From: Neocallimastix lanati (nom. inval.)
Lineage: Eukaryota > Neocallimastigomycota > Neocallimastigomycetes > Neocallimastigales > Neocallimastigaceae
DNA length: 64,000 nt
Direction of reading: 5' to 3'
Assembly (NCBI GenBank): GCA_016946835.1
Contig: JACVTC010000005.1
Location: 2,342,501-2,406,500 of the forward strand
Positions 9,722-19,860 of the stretch are shown one piece after another. The position numbers and the translations under genes were made by a program. A model generated the notes under the pieces. That model ran no database searches, was not told the DNA's origin, and saw only the letters and a list, made by a program, of their open reading frames with translations. How positions within the stretch are numbered: position 1 is the stretch's first letter; the number at the start of each line of letters is the position of its first letter.

Positions 9722-12427
9722 TTAGGTGAGGTAATCTGGTCTTCGGGATAACGCATCTGGTTTCCCACCTTGAACCCCAGGCCTATAAGAAAGAACAAAA
9801 TCAAATTTGGATAAGAAGAGACTCCATCGAATTTGTCGGGGGCTCAATTTTTGAGGTTTTTTGAAAAACAGAAGATTCCTATGGTCTGTAAAAACTTTAA
9901 TAGGAAATTTTGCTCCTTCAAGGTGATGTCTCCATACATCAAAGGCAGTAATTATCGCCAATAATTCCTTGTCATAGATAGCGTAATTCGTTTCAGGACT
10001 TGTCAGTGAACGGGAATAAAAGGCAATAGGATGGATTAAGTTGTCGATCGATGAGTTTTGAGATAATACACATCCGAGGGCAAATTCGCTTGCGTCAGTT
10101 TCCAAAAAGAATTCTTTATCTTGGTCTGGAAAAATAAGGATATCAGTTGAATTAAATGATTTCTTTAAACTATCAAAAGCATTCTGAGCATCCTTATCCC
10201 ATAGAAAAGTATTATTCTTAGATAAAAGTTTTCTTAAAGGATCCATAATTTTTGCGTAATCTTTGATAAAACGTCTATAAAAATTTGTAAACCCAAGGAA
10301 ACTTTGCAGTTCAGTAAGGTTTTTTGGAACTGGCCATTCCATAATGCATTTTATCTTGTCTTTATCCATTAGTAACCCATTAGCGGACACAACGAAGCCG
10401 AGAAAGGTGGTTTGTTTAACATGGAACTCACATTTCTCAATCTTGCAGTATAATCCATTATTTAATAACTTACTCAATACTACTTTAACATGATTAATAT
10501 GTTGATTTTCATCTGAAGAATAAATGATAATGTCATCTAAATATATTTGAACGAATTTATTCAATTCTTCTGATAACGTGTCTTGAATGAACCTTTGGAA
10601 AACTGAAGGGGCGTTTCTTAATCCAAATGGCATTACTCTATATTGAAAATGTCCTAGTGGTGTCCTAAAAGCTGTTAAGTATTCACTATCTTTACTGACT
10701 CGCACGAGATTGTAAGCAGATTTGAGGTGTAATCTAGAAAATATTTGTGCCCCTTTAAAAACTTCGATAAGGTCATTAATTCTTGGAATTGGGAAACTGT
10801 TTCTTATTGTAATCGAATTGAGTCTACGGTAGTCAACACATAGACGCAACGATCCATCTTTTTTCTTCACAAACATTACCGGAGCACCTGCAGGAGAATT
10901 TGATTTAACAATGAACCCTTTGGTCAGATTTTCATGAATATATTTTTCTAATTCTTCCTTTTCCTTTCTAGTAAGTGAATAGATAGGTCCGAAATACAAT
11001 TGTCCCCCAGGGATGATATTTATTGTGATATCGTAGGGTCTATGTGGCGGAAGGGTATCCGCATTTTTAGTTTCAAATACGTCCAGTAAGTTGCTATAAT
11101 ATCTTAAGATAATCTCTTTGCTTTTACTGTTATTTAGTTTTGACTTTAACTCCTTAGACATCATAATATAACATATTTCATCTTCAAAAAGGTCTTTCAG
11201 ATCAGGTTTGGCAGTGTCTTCTGACATTGGGTCTTCAGTTACAATTGCGGCTGTAACGTTCTTTGTGGATTGGATCTTGGTGCCTTTACAAGATGGGCAA
11301 TGATCCAAACAATTTCCTTCTAAAAAGAAAATGTGGTTATTCGAAAAGTTAATATATGGCTTATGGATGGAAAGCCAATCACGTCCCAAAATAGCGGATA
11401 TTCCAGTAAGTTGAAGGTTGGCAACACTAAATTGGAATCTTTCTTTGTGATCAAATATGAAGAGATCTAATTGGCCAGTTGTATGAGTTATTTTCATAGT
11501 TTTGTTGTTTGGCAATCTAATTTCAATAGGGGAAGGTAGTTCAAAAGTTCTCAACTTCTGGGAGGAAACAAATTGCTTGCACATTAAACTTCTACTTGAA
11601 CCTGAGTCGATTAATAGTCTAAGAGGAATTTTTTTATTTTTTCCTTGAATGTAAAAGGTAGAAACCATTTTTTGATCCGATTTACTGTTGGTGTAGCTAG
11701 TGGAAAGCGTAACTTCTTCTTTTCTTTTATAGTTATTATTTCTATTTCTTTTAATATCTTGATGTTTTCTGACAATATTAATTCTTCTTTTATTAGTTTT
11801 TTCATTTATTCCGTTATTTAAAATATTATTTCTGAAGTAGCAATATTTATCAATCTTTATAATAAGGTTTGTTGCCTCGAATAGCTTTGTAGGTAAATCC
11901 TTTTTGTCATATTCTTCCCTGACTTCCTCAATTAGTCCCCTTCTCAATAAGTCTATCAAGACAGAATCTGGCCATTTGATACGAGTTGCCAAATGTCGGA
12001 ATTGTATTGTATATTCAGCTGCATTGCCTAATTTTCTTTGTTTTAAATTTAGCAGCCTTTCAATTAAAGAGTATCTTTGTTCTTTGGAATCTCCAAAATT
12101 TTCAATAAGAAGTCTCTTGAATTCTTCATAAGACAAATCATCCAAAATATCATCAGATTTAAGGGATAGTCCCCATTTCTTGGCAAGCCCTTTAAGGTTA
12201 ATTGTGACATAAGATATCTTTGAAATATCATTGGTAAAGGAGTTAGGATGATCTATTATAAATTTGTCACATTGACAGAGTAGTTCGTTAAGATTTAAAG
12301 ATTCATTTCCCTTTGCATGGAGGTTCTCAGCAAGGATACCGTTAGGAGCAAAAAAAGTAGGGATAAATTCAGTAATTGTAGATATAAGTTTTGTTTCGTT
12401 GGCCGGAGTAGTGTTATTTTGGTCCAT
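9722..12427 (-). pseudogene. D1 Gag-protease-RT-RNase H part of gag-pol
   Basis: 901 codons in one frame. Residues 1-200 are a Tf1-type capsid-like Gag without a CCHC knuckle, followed by a basic stretch (residues 205-245). The protease active site reads LLIDSGSSRSLM near residue 272. RT follows, with LCVDYRRLNSITIRNSFPIP, MPFGLRNAPSVFQ and YLDD near residue 631, then RNase H (ETDASEFALGCVLSQ, TDHRNLLFF, PDALSRRPDYL). Motif A reads FSRLHLKSAYN where D2 and D3 have FxRLDLRSAYN, so the catalytic Asp is His at residue 567. With the in-frame stop at the RNase H/integrase junction this copy should be enzymatically dead. Confidence 0.9.
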
Positions 12428-12488
12428 TTGATAAAGTAATAATGATATAATAAAGATAATAGTTTATTAATAAAATATTATTATTTTA

Positions 12489-12538
<50 letters not shown>

Positions 12539-12557
12539 TACTAAATATTAAAAAAAA
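12428..12557 (-). other. D1 leader with long poly(A) (sense) tract
   Basis: Short untranslated leader between primer site and gag start, only ~130 bp against ~880 bp in D2. It contains an uninterrupted T run of about 45 on the plus strand (12489-12535), poly(A) in the element's sense. The GC-richer leader segment of D2 and D3 is absent. Confidence 0.6.
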
Positions 12558-12570
12558 CAAGAGTTATTAT
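12558..12570 (-). promoter_or_regulatory. D1 primer site, complementary to own mRNA 5' end
   Basis: Sense ATAATAACTCTTG begins at the very end of the 5' LTR. It has no TGG start and matches no tRNA 3' end known to me. It is a perfect 13-nt complement of CAAGAGTTATTAT in the LTR itself (plus-strand 12674-12686), which starts 35 nt after the TATA box, about where transcription should begin. This is the arrangement of self-primed Tf1. Confidence 0.75.
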
Positions 12571-13318
12571 TGTAATAACACAAAATTAATACTTAACTTT
12601 TATTAAAATAACAATAATTGATAAAAAATATTTCGAGTTTATTAAGAAATTTTATTATATATTATTTTCTAAATAATAACTCTTGATTTTTATTTTATAG
12701 AAAAAATCAAGGTTATTTATAATTTTTTTTGTTCATAATCTTAAAAGTTATTCTTTCAGGAAAAAGATTATGAGAAAAAACCTGAAAGATAAAATAAATT
12801 AATTATTTATTATTTAATATAATTTAATATTATTTAATATTATTTAATATTATTTAATATTATTTAATATTATTTAATATTATTTAATATTGGCAATTAA
12901 CCAATATTTTATGAAATTATTTATTATGATGTTTTAAGTTTATAATTATTAACTAATTTTATATTAATTTAATATTAATTATATTAATATTAAATGTTTT
13001 AATATAATTAATCACGTAAATTGTTAATGATAAATCAAATGATTAATTATTTATATTAAATAGAAATTGGTTATTAATTAAAGATATTGTTTATATTTCA
13101 TAATAATTAATTATTAATTAGTTAAAAAATTAATTTTATCAATTAATAATTATTTTTATTTTATTATTTAATAACAATTATTAAAATTATAGTATATTAA
13201 ATAATATTAAGTGTTATTTTATTGAAAAATTATTTAAATCTTAATTAATAATAAAAATAAATATAATATTTATATTATATTTGGTTAAGTGTGACTAATT
13301 AATTAGTCAACACTTACA
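12571..13318 (-). repeat. D1 5' LTR
   Basis: 748 bp with ends TGTAA/TTACA. In sense order: U3 with stem-loop arms CTTTCAGG/CCTGAAAG around a conserved purine-rich loop (near 12750-12790), a TATTTAATAT minisatellite (about 12815-12885), TATAAATA with its first base at 12721, the R-region segment ending at 12674, and U5 containing an AATAAA-type region. The right edge is immediately followed by element A. Confidence 0.85.
12711..12722 (-). promoter_or_regulatory. D1 TATA box
   Basis: TATAAATA in sense lies 35 nt upstream of the CAAGAG segment that pairs with the primer site. D2 has the same spacing (TATAAATA first base 44884, segment start 44849). A start site near the CAAGAG segment is inferred from this conserved spacing. 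Confidence 0.6.
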
Positions 13319-13321
13319 TTG

Positions 13322-13880
13322 CGGTACGTTACTCACTAAAATAGAATAAATTATTAAAAATATAAGAAAATAAATAATTCTTTAGTTATTTTATTATAAT
13401 AGGTATAAGGTTTAATTAGTATATAAAAATATAATATTAATAAAAATAATTTTAATTAATAGATAACCAATAAGAATTAAGATAAATTATAGTATAAAAA
13501 TAAGTGAAAGATAAAATATTAACAAGGGAGGAACTTAATAATTTAACATCTTTAAAGAATATAATAGTTAGAATAGGAATTATAAAATATTTATTCGGGT
13601 GAATAAATATTTAGGATATTTTGGTTAATATTATTATTAAAATATAAATTTAAAGATATAATAAAGTTATAATAAAATTAAATGTACTTATTTAAAGAAC
13701 AAAACTTATAAATAAAATAAAGACTTAAAAGTAACACATTATTATTTATTAAAATTTATTATTAATTTTGTGTTATAATTTTTTTATTTATTTCTTTTAT
13801 TAGAATATATTATTTTATAGTTTTACAACTTGCTTTCCCCAAATCATATAAAAGGTACAATATATAAAAATAACGTACCA
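13322..13880 (+). repeat. Element A 5' LTR
   Basis: 559 bp, GGTACGTTACTC...AACGTACCA. The first base is C where the 3' LTR and both A2 LTRs have T, a likely point change in the terminal TG. The terminal inverted repeat GGTACGTTA/TAACGTACC is 9 bp. The boundary is fixed by the identical end of the 3' LTR and by the ATTG duplication. Confidence 0.93.
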
Positions 13881-13884
13881 AAAT

Positions 13885-13897
13885 TGGTGGAGAATCC
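13885..13897 (+). promoter_or_regulatory. Element A primer binding site
   Basis: TGGTGGAGAATCC, 4 nt after the LTR. The same 13 bases occur in A2 (56976-56988, minus) and C (49087-49099, minus), where flanking sequence differs, so 13 nt is probably the paired length. The matching tRNA would end GGATTCTCCA-CCA; I cannot name it. Confidence 0.75.
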
Positions 13898-14124
13898 GGG
13901 CGGAAGCAAGATAAAATAATATGAAAATAATAAGAGAAATTACTTTACTTTAATTCATTCATTTTTTTTATTTTATATATTTATAGTACAAAAGCATTTA
14001 TTGTATTATTATAAAACAATTTTTATTTTTTTTGTTTCTTCATTTTTTTTTTACAAAACAATTATTATATTATAAATAAATATAACTATTTTATATTACT
14101 TTTTTTTAATAAATTCTATTTATC
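13898..14124 (+). other. Element A leader
   Basis: Untranslated leader between primer site and gag. It starts GGGCGGAAGCAAG and is then AT-rich with T runs. Element B has a comparable purine-rich start (GGAAAGCAAGATCAAA) after its primer site, so GCAAGAT is shared by the two leaders. Confidence 0.5.
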
Positions 14125-15306
14125 ATGATTGACGCTGCCAAATTACAGAAAGCATTACCAAATCTCATCGACTATGGAAAAGATGTTGATGGATGGATGC
14201 ATGAATTCGTCAGAGTGATGGAGCTCTACGATGTTGTGGAACCAAGAAGAATTTTTGTCTGGGCCAAAGAAGCAGTCGAAGAAGACATGCATGGGGCCTT
14301 AAACTCTTTAAAAAGTAAGAATGGAAACGAAGTTAGATATCCCAGCTTCAAAGAAATCCAAGCTGCCGTTGAGGAGTACTTGCACATCACACCTAATGAT
14401 AAATGTGCAGTATTAAAATCATTAAAAATTAATAATAAAGAAACTATAAAAAAATTTAATCATAGATACAAAATATTATATAAAGGCCTACCAAGAGAAT
14501 ATCAAAAATTAATTTCAATAAAGGATTATACTACTGCTATAAGTACACGGGTCTTTCCTTGTTCAAGAGTTATGACAACCGAATGCGAAACTTTATCTGA
14601 AGCTTTTAAGGTAGCTGAAGTATCCGAAGAAGCTGAAAAAGAAATAATCAGTAATATTGGGCAAGATAATAATAAGAATAGATCTAATTTAATGTTTGTG
14701 CAAAATTTGGATAGTCCTATAATGAATCACCCATTTTATCAGAATTTTTATGGAGAACCTTCTTATAAACATAATATAAATCAAAGTACTAATAGAAATA
14801 TTTACAATAATAATTTTCGTCCACCTTTTAGAAGGAACAACCGAAACTTTAGTAATGGTTCAAGATTTATGAACCTCAATAATAATTATAATACTAACGT
14901 CAATCAAAGTATGAATAATATCATGGATAACAACAACTATAATTATAATTATTTACCTAATAGAATACAAAATAGTAATAACTCTAATTACAATTATAAA
15001 AACAATAATATTAGTAACGATAACAATACCAACAATATAGCTACCGCAGTTTCTCAAAATAGTAACGTATATGACAATAATAACGGTATTGATGCTAATA
15101 TACTTACAACTACCATAAATAGAAATCCAGGGGTTATTCCAAATAAGGAATATAATAAAAGTTTTAATAAAGACTACCAAAATAGGAAAACTACTTGTTT
15201 CCGTTGTTTCCAAAATGGGCATAAGGCTTCAAACTGCCCCTATTCGTTCAAACAATTAGCGGAAATGGAAGAAAGGGGAATGATCAACAAATCTTTAAAC
15301 CACTAA
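14125..15306 (+). CDS. gag: Element A Gag (nucleocapsid CCHC type)
   Basis: 393 aa structural Gag. Residues 1-170 are a helical capsid-like domain (LPNLIDYGKDVDGWMHEFVR, EPRRIFVWAKEAVEED, TRVFPCSRVMTTECETL). Residues 195-340 are a low-complexity Asn-rich stretch. A CCHC zinc knuckle follows at about 358-371 (CFRCFQNGHKASNC), then PYSFKQLAEMEERG. The start ATG is the first in the frame and matches B's Gag start (DAxKLQxxLPxLxDYGKDVDxWM). The slippery heptamer TTTAAAC lies two codons before the stop. The reading frame is intact, so this copy could supply Gag. Confidence 0.93.
   Translation: MIDAAKLQKALPNLIDYGKDVDGWMHEFVRVMELYDVVEPRRIFVWAKEAVEEDMHGALNSLKSKNGNEVRYPSFKEIQAAVEEYLHITPNDKCAVLKSLKINNKETIKKFNHRYKILYKGLPREYQKLISIKDYTTAISTRVFPCSRVMTTECETLSEAFKVAEVSEEAEKEIISNIGQDNNKNRSNLMFVQNLDSPIMNHPFYQNFYGEPSYKHNINQSTNRNIYNNNFRPPFRRNNRNFSNGSRFMNLNNNYNTNVNQSMNNIMDNNNYNYNYLPNRIQNSNNSNYNYKNNNISNDNNTNNIATAVSQNSNVYDNNNGIDANILTTTINRNPGVIPNKEYNKSFNKDYQNRKTTCFRCFQNGHKASNCPYSFKQLAEMEERGMINKSLNH
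15294..15300 (+). promoter_or_regulatory. -1 ribosomal frameshift heptamer (element A)
   Basis: T-TTA-AAC in gag phase, followed by CAC TAA. It has the canonical X-XXY-YYZ form. The -1 frame after it reads FKPLNGRRITSSKQTN, similar to FKPIDGRRTTSINQTN in B, which supports translation through this junction. In this copy the -1 frame is broken soon after by a 1-bp deletion at 15365/15366. Confidence 0.8.
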
Positions 15307-15436
15307 ATGGGAGAAGGATAACTTCCAGTAAACAAACCAACCACATGGAAGACAATGCTAATAATGTTATCATCATAATAGAAATATTAATAATAATAGT
15401 AACAATATTAATAATAAATATATTAATAATAATAAT

Positions 15437-18400
15437 ATGAATAACCATAATAAATCAATATCAAATTATCAACCTTTACATATTAATAAACCAATTGAAG
15501 TTCTTGCACCAGCTGTCAGAAAACAAAAAGAAAAAAACGTAAGTTCCATTCCTTATAATAAAGAGAAATCCAATGATACATTAAAGAATAATCCGACTCC
15601 GATTCAAACAGCAGCTATGAGACATAACAACAAATATGATGCTTGTCTTAATGAAGGAAAAAAGGTGCATAACCAAAAGGATCAAAATATGGAAACTAAT
15701 ACTTTACCAATTGAAGATGTAATTATGATTAAAGATGATATTGAAGATAGTATACAAAATAATGAAATTAATAAAAATAAGTCTACAAATACAGTAGATA
15801 AGAATACTACTTTAGATAAAAATAATAAAACTAGCTCTAATAGTAATCAAACCGAAAAATTGGAGTACTTAGATCCTTCAATTATAGCCGAGAAGAATAT
15901 TAGAACGAGTAAAAGAAACAATCATGAAGAAAGAATTAAAGATATTATTGAAAATGCAAAGAAATCTCCACCTTCGTTAAGTAACAACAAAGAATCTAAA
16001 GAAAAACATATTAAATTAATAGAACAATTTGATGATTATTTAATACAAGATCTATTAAAAGAAGTTGCATCTACTGAAGTTATTACTAAATTAGGATACT
16101 TACTTGATCTATTCCCAAAATTCAGAACAGCATTTAGTAAAGCTTTGAAGCTTACTCCTAAAAGTAATGCTATTAATAATGTGATGACAATAGTTAATAA
16201 ATTTAAAATAATTAAAGTAAAAGGAAAAGTTGAAAATACCAATTGTGAGATATTTTTAGATACTTGCGCTAGTGTTAATGCTATTACAAGATCTGCTTTA
16301 GGAAAATATAATATAAACAAACCTGCCATAGGAAGAATCTCAGAAACTATTTTTCAAGCTTGTTCAAACTCGACAATTGAATCCGAAATATATGAGCTAG
16401 AAATAACTATAGGAGACAAGACTTTCCAAGATTATTTTAGAGTAATTGAAAAAGATGACCTTTTCGACATTCTAATTGGAGTTGATTCATTAAAGAAAAA
16501 TAGGTTTGATATTAACCTAGTTAATGACTCATTGTATTATATTAATGAAGATAATACTTACAAGAAATTAGCTGACCTTTACTACGATATTAATCTGAAA
16601 AATCCAATTGACTCAGGAGAAGAAATTAATAAAGAAAACAAAAATGCATCTGCACCCTTACTACTTACTATAGTTATTCAGAATAAAGATAAACAATTAG
16701 AACAAACTATTAATGTTAAAGAAAATCTAATAAATGATATTATTAATGCCGTACCTAGTGAACATAAGAACTCTATAAAAGAGCTATTCGAAATTTTTAA
16801 AGACATATTAGCTGTGAAGACTGATGACCTTGGAACTTCTAAATTATTACCACATAGAATTAATTTAATTCCAAATGCTAAACCAATAAAACTGAAAGCA
16901 TATAAACTTTCTAAAGCTCAATCTATGGCTCTCAAAGAAATACTTACATTTTTAATCAATAATCGGTTGATTGAACCGTCTTTCTCTGCCTGGTCCTTTC
17001 CTGTTGTCTTAGTACCTAAAAAGAATAATAAAGATTGGAGAATGTGCGTTGATTATCGTAAATTAAATAATATAACAATTAAAGATTCATATTCATTACC
17101 TTTAATCGATGAAATTCTTTTGCAAATCGGAAATAATTCACAAATCCTGTCTACCATTGACCTTTTTTCAGGATACCACCAAATCCCAATGGCTCCCGAA
17201 GATAAAGAAAAGACTGCATTTACCACAATGTATGGCAATTACAACTTCAGAGTAATGCCATTTGGTTTATGTAACGCCCCAGCAACCTTTCAGAGAGAAA
17301 TGAACAAAATATTTTTTGAATTAATCGGTGAATGTGTATTTATTTATATTGATGATATAGTTATATTTTCTAAAGATATAAATGAACATATTTTACACTT
17401 ACGTCGTGTTTTTAAGATACTAAAAGACAATGGATTAAAAATTAATTTGGAAAAATGTTCATTCTTTAAAAAAGAAGTTTCACTACTTGGTCACAAGCTC
17501 TCGACAGATGGTATTTCTCCTATTCCTGAAAAAGTAAAAACAATTGTTAATTGGTTACCACCTAAAAATACTACACAACTTAAATCTTTTCTTGGTGCTA
17601 TAGGATATTATCGCAAATTTATTAAAAATTTTGCTCAAATAGCAAAACCATTATTTTACCTTTTAAAGAAGAACTCGATATTTAACTTTTCCGAAGAGTG
17701 TATTAAAGCATTTGAAAAATTAAAAAATAAATTAATACAAGCACCTATATTAACTCCCCCAGATTTTTCTAAACCATTTATTATACGTACCGATGCTTCT
17801 AGAGATGGACTAGGAGGTGTTCTTCTACAACGAGATAAAAATAATCTTGAGGTTCCTATTTTTTATGAAAGTAGATCATTAAGTAAATCGGAAGAAAATT
17901 ATAGTATTACTGACCTGGAAGGTAAAGCTGTCTTCCATTGTGTTCAGAAATTTAAACAATTTATCACTGGTAATTCTTTTATAACTATAGTTTATACTGA
18001 CCATAAACCGCTTGTTGGTATATTTAATAATCGTGAACCTACCAATAGTAGACATCTCAAATGGGTTACGGAATTATCCATCTTGAATGTTAAAGTCGAA
18101 TATCAAGAGGGGAGGAAAAATGTCATAGCTGATGCTCTGTCTAGATTGGAAACTTCTGATAAACCTAAAGAAACAATAAATATTATATATAACAATAATA
18201 ATGAAGTTGATAATAGTGATAATGGTATAAGTGATAATAATAATAATAATAGTAATAGTATTAATAAATTTATAGAAGATTATATCAAAAAAAGAATAAT
18301 AATTATTGATGGCAAAGAATATTATAAACAAGGCGATAAATTAAGGTACATAGTGAAAAGCATAGAAGAAAAATTAACATTAATTGATCAAGCTCATCAA

Positions 18401-19426
18401 ATTGGCCATGAGGGAGTATATAAAACATACAACAGACTAAAAAGAGATTATTATTGGAAAAATATGAAAAAGGATATTAATAATTATATTCGATGTTGTT
18501 ACAAATGCCAAACATGTAAGCCACAAACATTAAATCAATTTCCAGAAGATAATGCCACTCCTCCAGGATACCCTTTCTCAAGAGTTGGACTCGATTTAAT
18601 TGGACCCCTACCAGAAACTCCAAGAGGTAATAGATTTATAATTGTTCTAGTTGACTATTTAACCAAATGGGTAGAGGCTGAACCACTAGTAACATCGGAA
18701 GCAGATGACGTGATAAACTTTTTAAAGAAAGTATTCTCAAGACATGGTATCCCTGAGATACTGGTAACAGACAATGGTCCACAGTTCACCGCAGATAAAA
18801 CAAAAGCATTCTTAGATCTACACGATGTTTATGTTCACTATATTTCAACTTACCATCCAGCCTCGAATGGAGAAGTTGAAAACAGAAACAAAGAAATTGG
18901 GAAGTATCTACGAATCCTGGGAAAAAAAGATAAGCATTGGGATGAGACTTTATATAGTGCTTTATGGGCACTACATACTTGTAAAAGTGAAGTTACAAAA
19001 CACAGTAGCTTCGAATTATTGTATGGAAGGAGGGATATACAACCTTTCGAATTATCCATTAATATTGAAAAGAAAAATGAATGGGAAAGTGATGAAGAGT
19101 ACAGGCTCAGAAAATTTTTGATACATGATAAGTGGATAAAGGAAGCCATAAGAAATATTGAAACCGCAAACAAACTTTGGTCCGATAGAAGGAAACAAAT
19201 CAAAAGAATGAGAAGTGACTATAAACCAGGGGACTTAGTATTAGTGAAAGTATTTAATCGAAGGAAGCTAGACCCATTCTTCACAGGACCATTACAAATT
19301 GTTAAAAGAGAATTAAACACAGTGACAGTATGCGACCCAACGACTGGTGAACTAGCAGAACGTAATATCCACCTGAAGAATATTATTCCATACTTTACGG
19401 AACTAAACCTCACAAATGAAGACTAA
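15437..19426 (+). CDS. pol: Element A Pol: protease, RT, RNase H, integrase
   Basis: 1329 aa from the first ATG. Asn/Lys-rich linker at 1-260; protease near 275 (IFLDTCASVNAIT, with Cys in place of the usual Gly of DTGA). RT spans about 480-700, with RMCVDYRKLNNITIKDSY, STIDLFSGYHQIPM, MPFGLCNAPATFQ and YIDD near 636. RNase H has RTDASRDGLGGVLLQ, YTDHKPLVGIF and IADALSRL. Integrase has an HHCC module (HQIGHEG, CYKCQTC) and a core Asp near 1052, Asp near 1111 and Glu 36 residues later, ending in a GPL module. In related copies pol begins in the -1 frame at the gag slip site. Here a 1-bp deletion at 15365/15366 separates that entry frame from this ORF, so a Gag-Pol fusion should terminate early. 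Enzyme motifs are otherwise intact. Confidence 0.93.
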   Translation: MNNHNKSISNYQPLHINKPIEVLAPAVRKQKEKNVSSIPYNKEKSNDTLKNNPTPIQTAAMRHNNKYDACLNEGKKVHNQKDQNMETNTLPIEDVIMIKDDIEDSIQNNEINKNKSTNTVDKNTTLDKNNKTSSNSNQTEKLEYLDPSIIAEKNIRTSKRNNHEERIKDIIENAKKSPPSLSNNKESKEKHIKLIEQFDDYLIQDLLKEVASTEVITKLGYLLDLFPKFRTAFSKALKLTPKSNAINNVMTIVNKFKIIKVKGKVENTNCEIFLDTCASVNAITRSALGKYNINKPAIGRISETIFQACSNSTIESEIYELEITIGDKTFQDYFRVIEKDDLFDILIGVDSLKKNRFDINLVNDSLYYINEDNTYKKLADLYYDINLKNPIDSGEEINKENKNASAPLLLTIVIQNKDKQLEQTINVKENLINDIINAVPSEHKNSIKELFEIFKDILAVKTDDLGTSKLLPHRINLIPNAKPIKLKAYKLSKAQSMALKEILTFLINNRLIEPSFSAWSFPVVLVPKKNNKDWRMCVDYRKLNNITIKDSYSLPLIDEILLQIGNNSQILSTIDLFSGYHQIPMAPEDKEKTAFTTMYGNYNFRVMPFGLCNAPATFQREMNKIFFELIGECVFIYIDDIVIFSKDINEHILHLRRVFKILKDNGLKINLEKCSFFKKEVSLLGHKLSTDGISPIPEKVKTIVNWLPPKNTTQLKSFLGAIGYYRKFIKNFAQIAKPLFYLLKKNSIFNFSEECIKAFEKLKNKLIQAPILTPPDFSKPFIIRTDASRDGLGGVLLQRDKNNLEVPIFYESRSLSKSEENYSITDLEGKAVFHCVQKFKQFITGNSFITIVYTDHKPLVGIFNNREPTNSRHLKWVTELSILNVKVEYQEGRKNVIADALSRLETSDKPKETINIIYNNNNEVDNSDNGISDNNNNNSNSINKFIEDYIKKRIIIIDGKEYYKQGDKLRYIVKSIEEKLTLIDQAHQIGHEGVYKTYNRLKRDYYWKNMKKDINNYIRCCYKCQTCKPQTLNQFPEDNATPPGYPFSRVGLDLIGPLPETPRGNRFIIVLVDYLTKWVEAEPLVTSEADDVINFLKKVFSRHGIPEILVTDNGPQFTADKTKAFLDLHDVYVHYISTYHPASNGEVENRNKEIGKYLRILGKKDKHWDETLYSALWALHTCKSEVTKHSSFELLYGRRDIQPFELSINIEKKNEWESDEEYRLRKFLIHDKWIKEAIRNIETANKLWSDRRKQIKRMRSDYKPGDLVLVKVFNRRKLDPFFTGPLQIVKRELNTVTVCDPTTGELAERNIHLKNIIPYFTELNLTNED

Positions 19427-19527
19427 GATACTTATTAGATAATATAAATATATTTACAATAATTATTAAATAATTAAAACAATATTTATAGCAAGTTTTT
19501 TTTTAATAAGTAGATAATCAAAGAATG

Positions 19528-19568
<41 letters not shown>

Positions 19569-19668
19569 ATAATATTTACATATGAATTTTTTTATTTATC
19601 AATATTTATTATCAATTATAAATTAAAAAATAATATATATAAAATAAATATGGTTTTTTTATCAAAAA

Positions 19669-19702
<34 letters not shown>

Positions 19703-19809
19703 TATTTTAATACAACCTATAACTTCCTGACAATAACACGTTTTAAAAAAAAAAATTATAGAGATAGATAAATAATACAATTATATAATTTTCAGAATAT
19801 AGATAACGA

Positions 19810-19860
<51 letters not shown>

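Larger units (their letters stand above)
7833..13318 (-). mobile_element. Element D1: Tf1-like Ty3/Gypsy retrotransposon, inactive
   Basis: Layout in sense order: 5' LTR 13318-12571, self-complementary primer site 12570-12558, short leader with a long A tract, single gag-pol reading frame 12427-8414, polypurine tract 8434-8419, truncated 3' LTR 8418-7833. Gag has no zinc knuckle and Gag-Pol is one frame, both as in Tf1/sushi elements. It is inactivated by an in-frame stop and by loss of a catalytic RT residue. The left target duplication cannot be seen because the 3' LTR is truncated. The right edge is where element A inserted. Confidence 0.85.
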
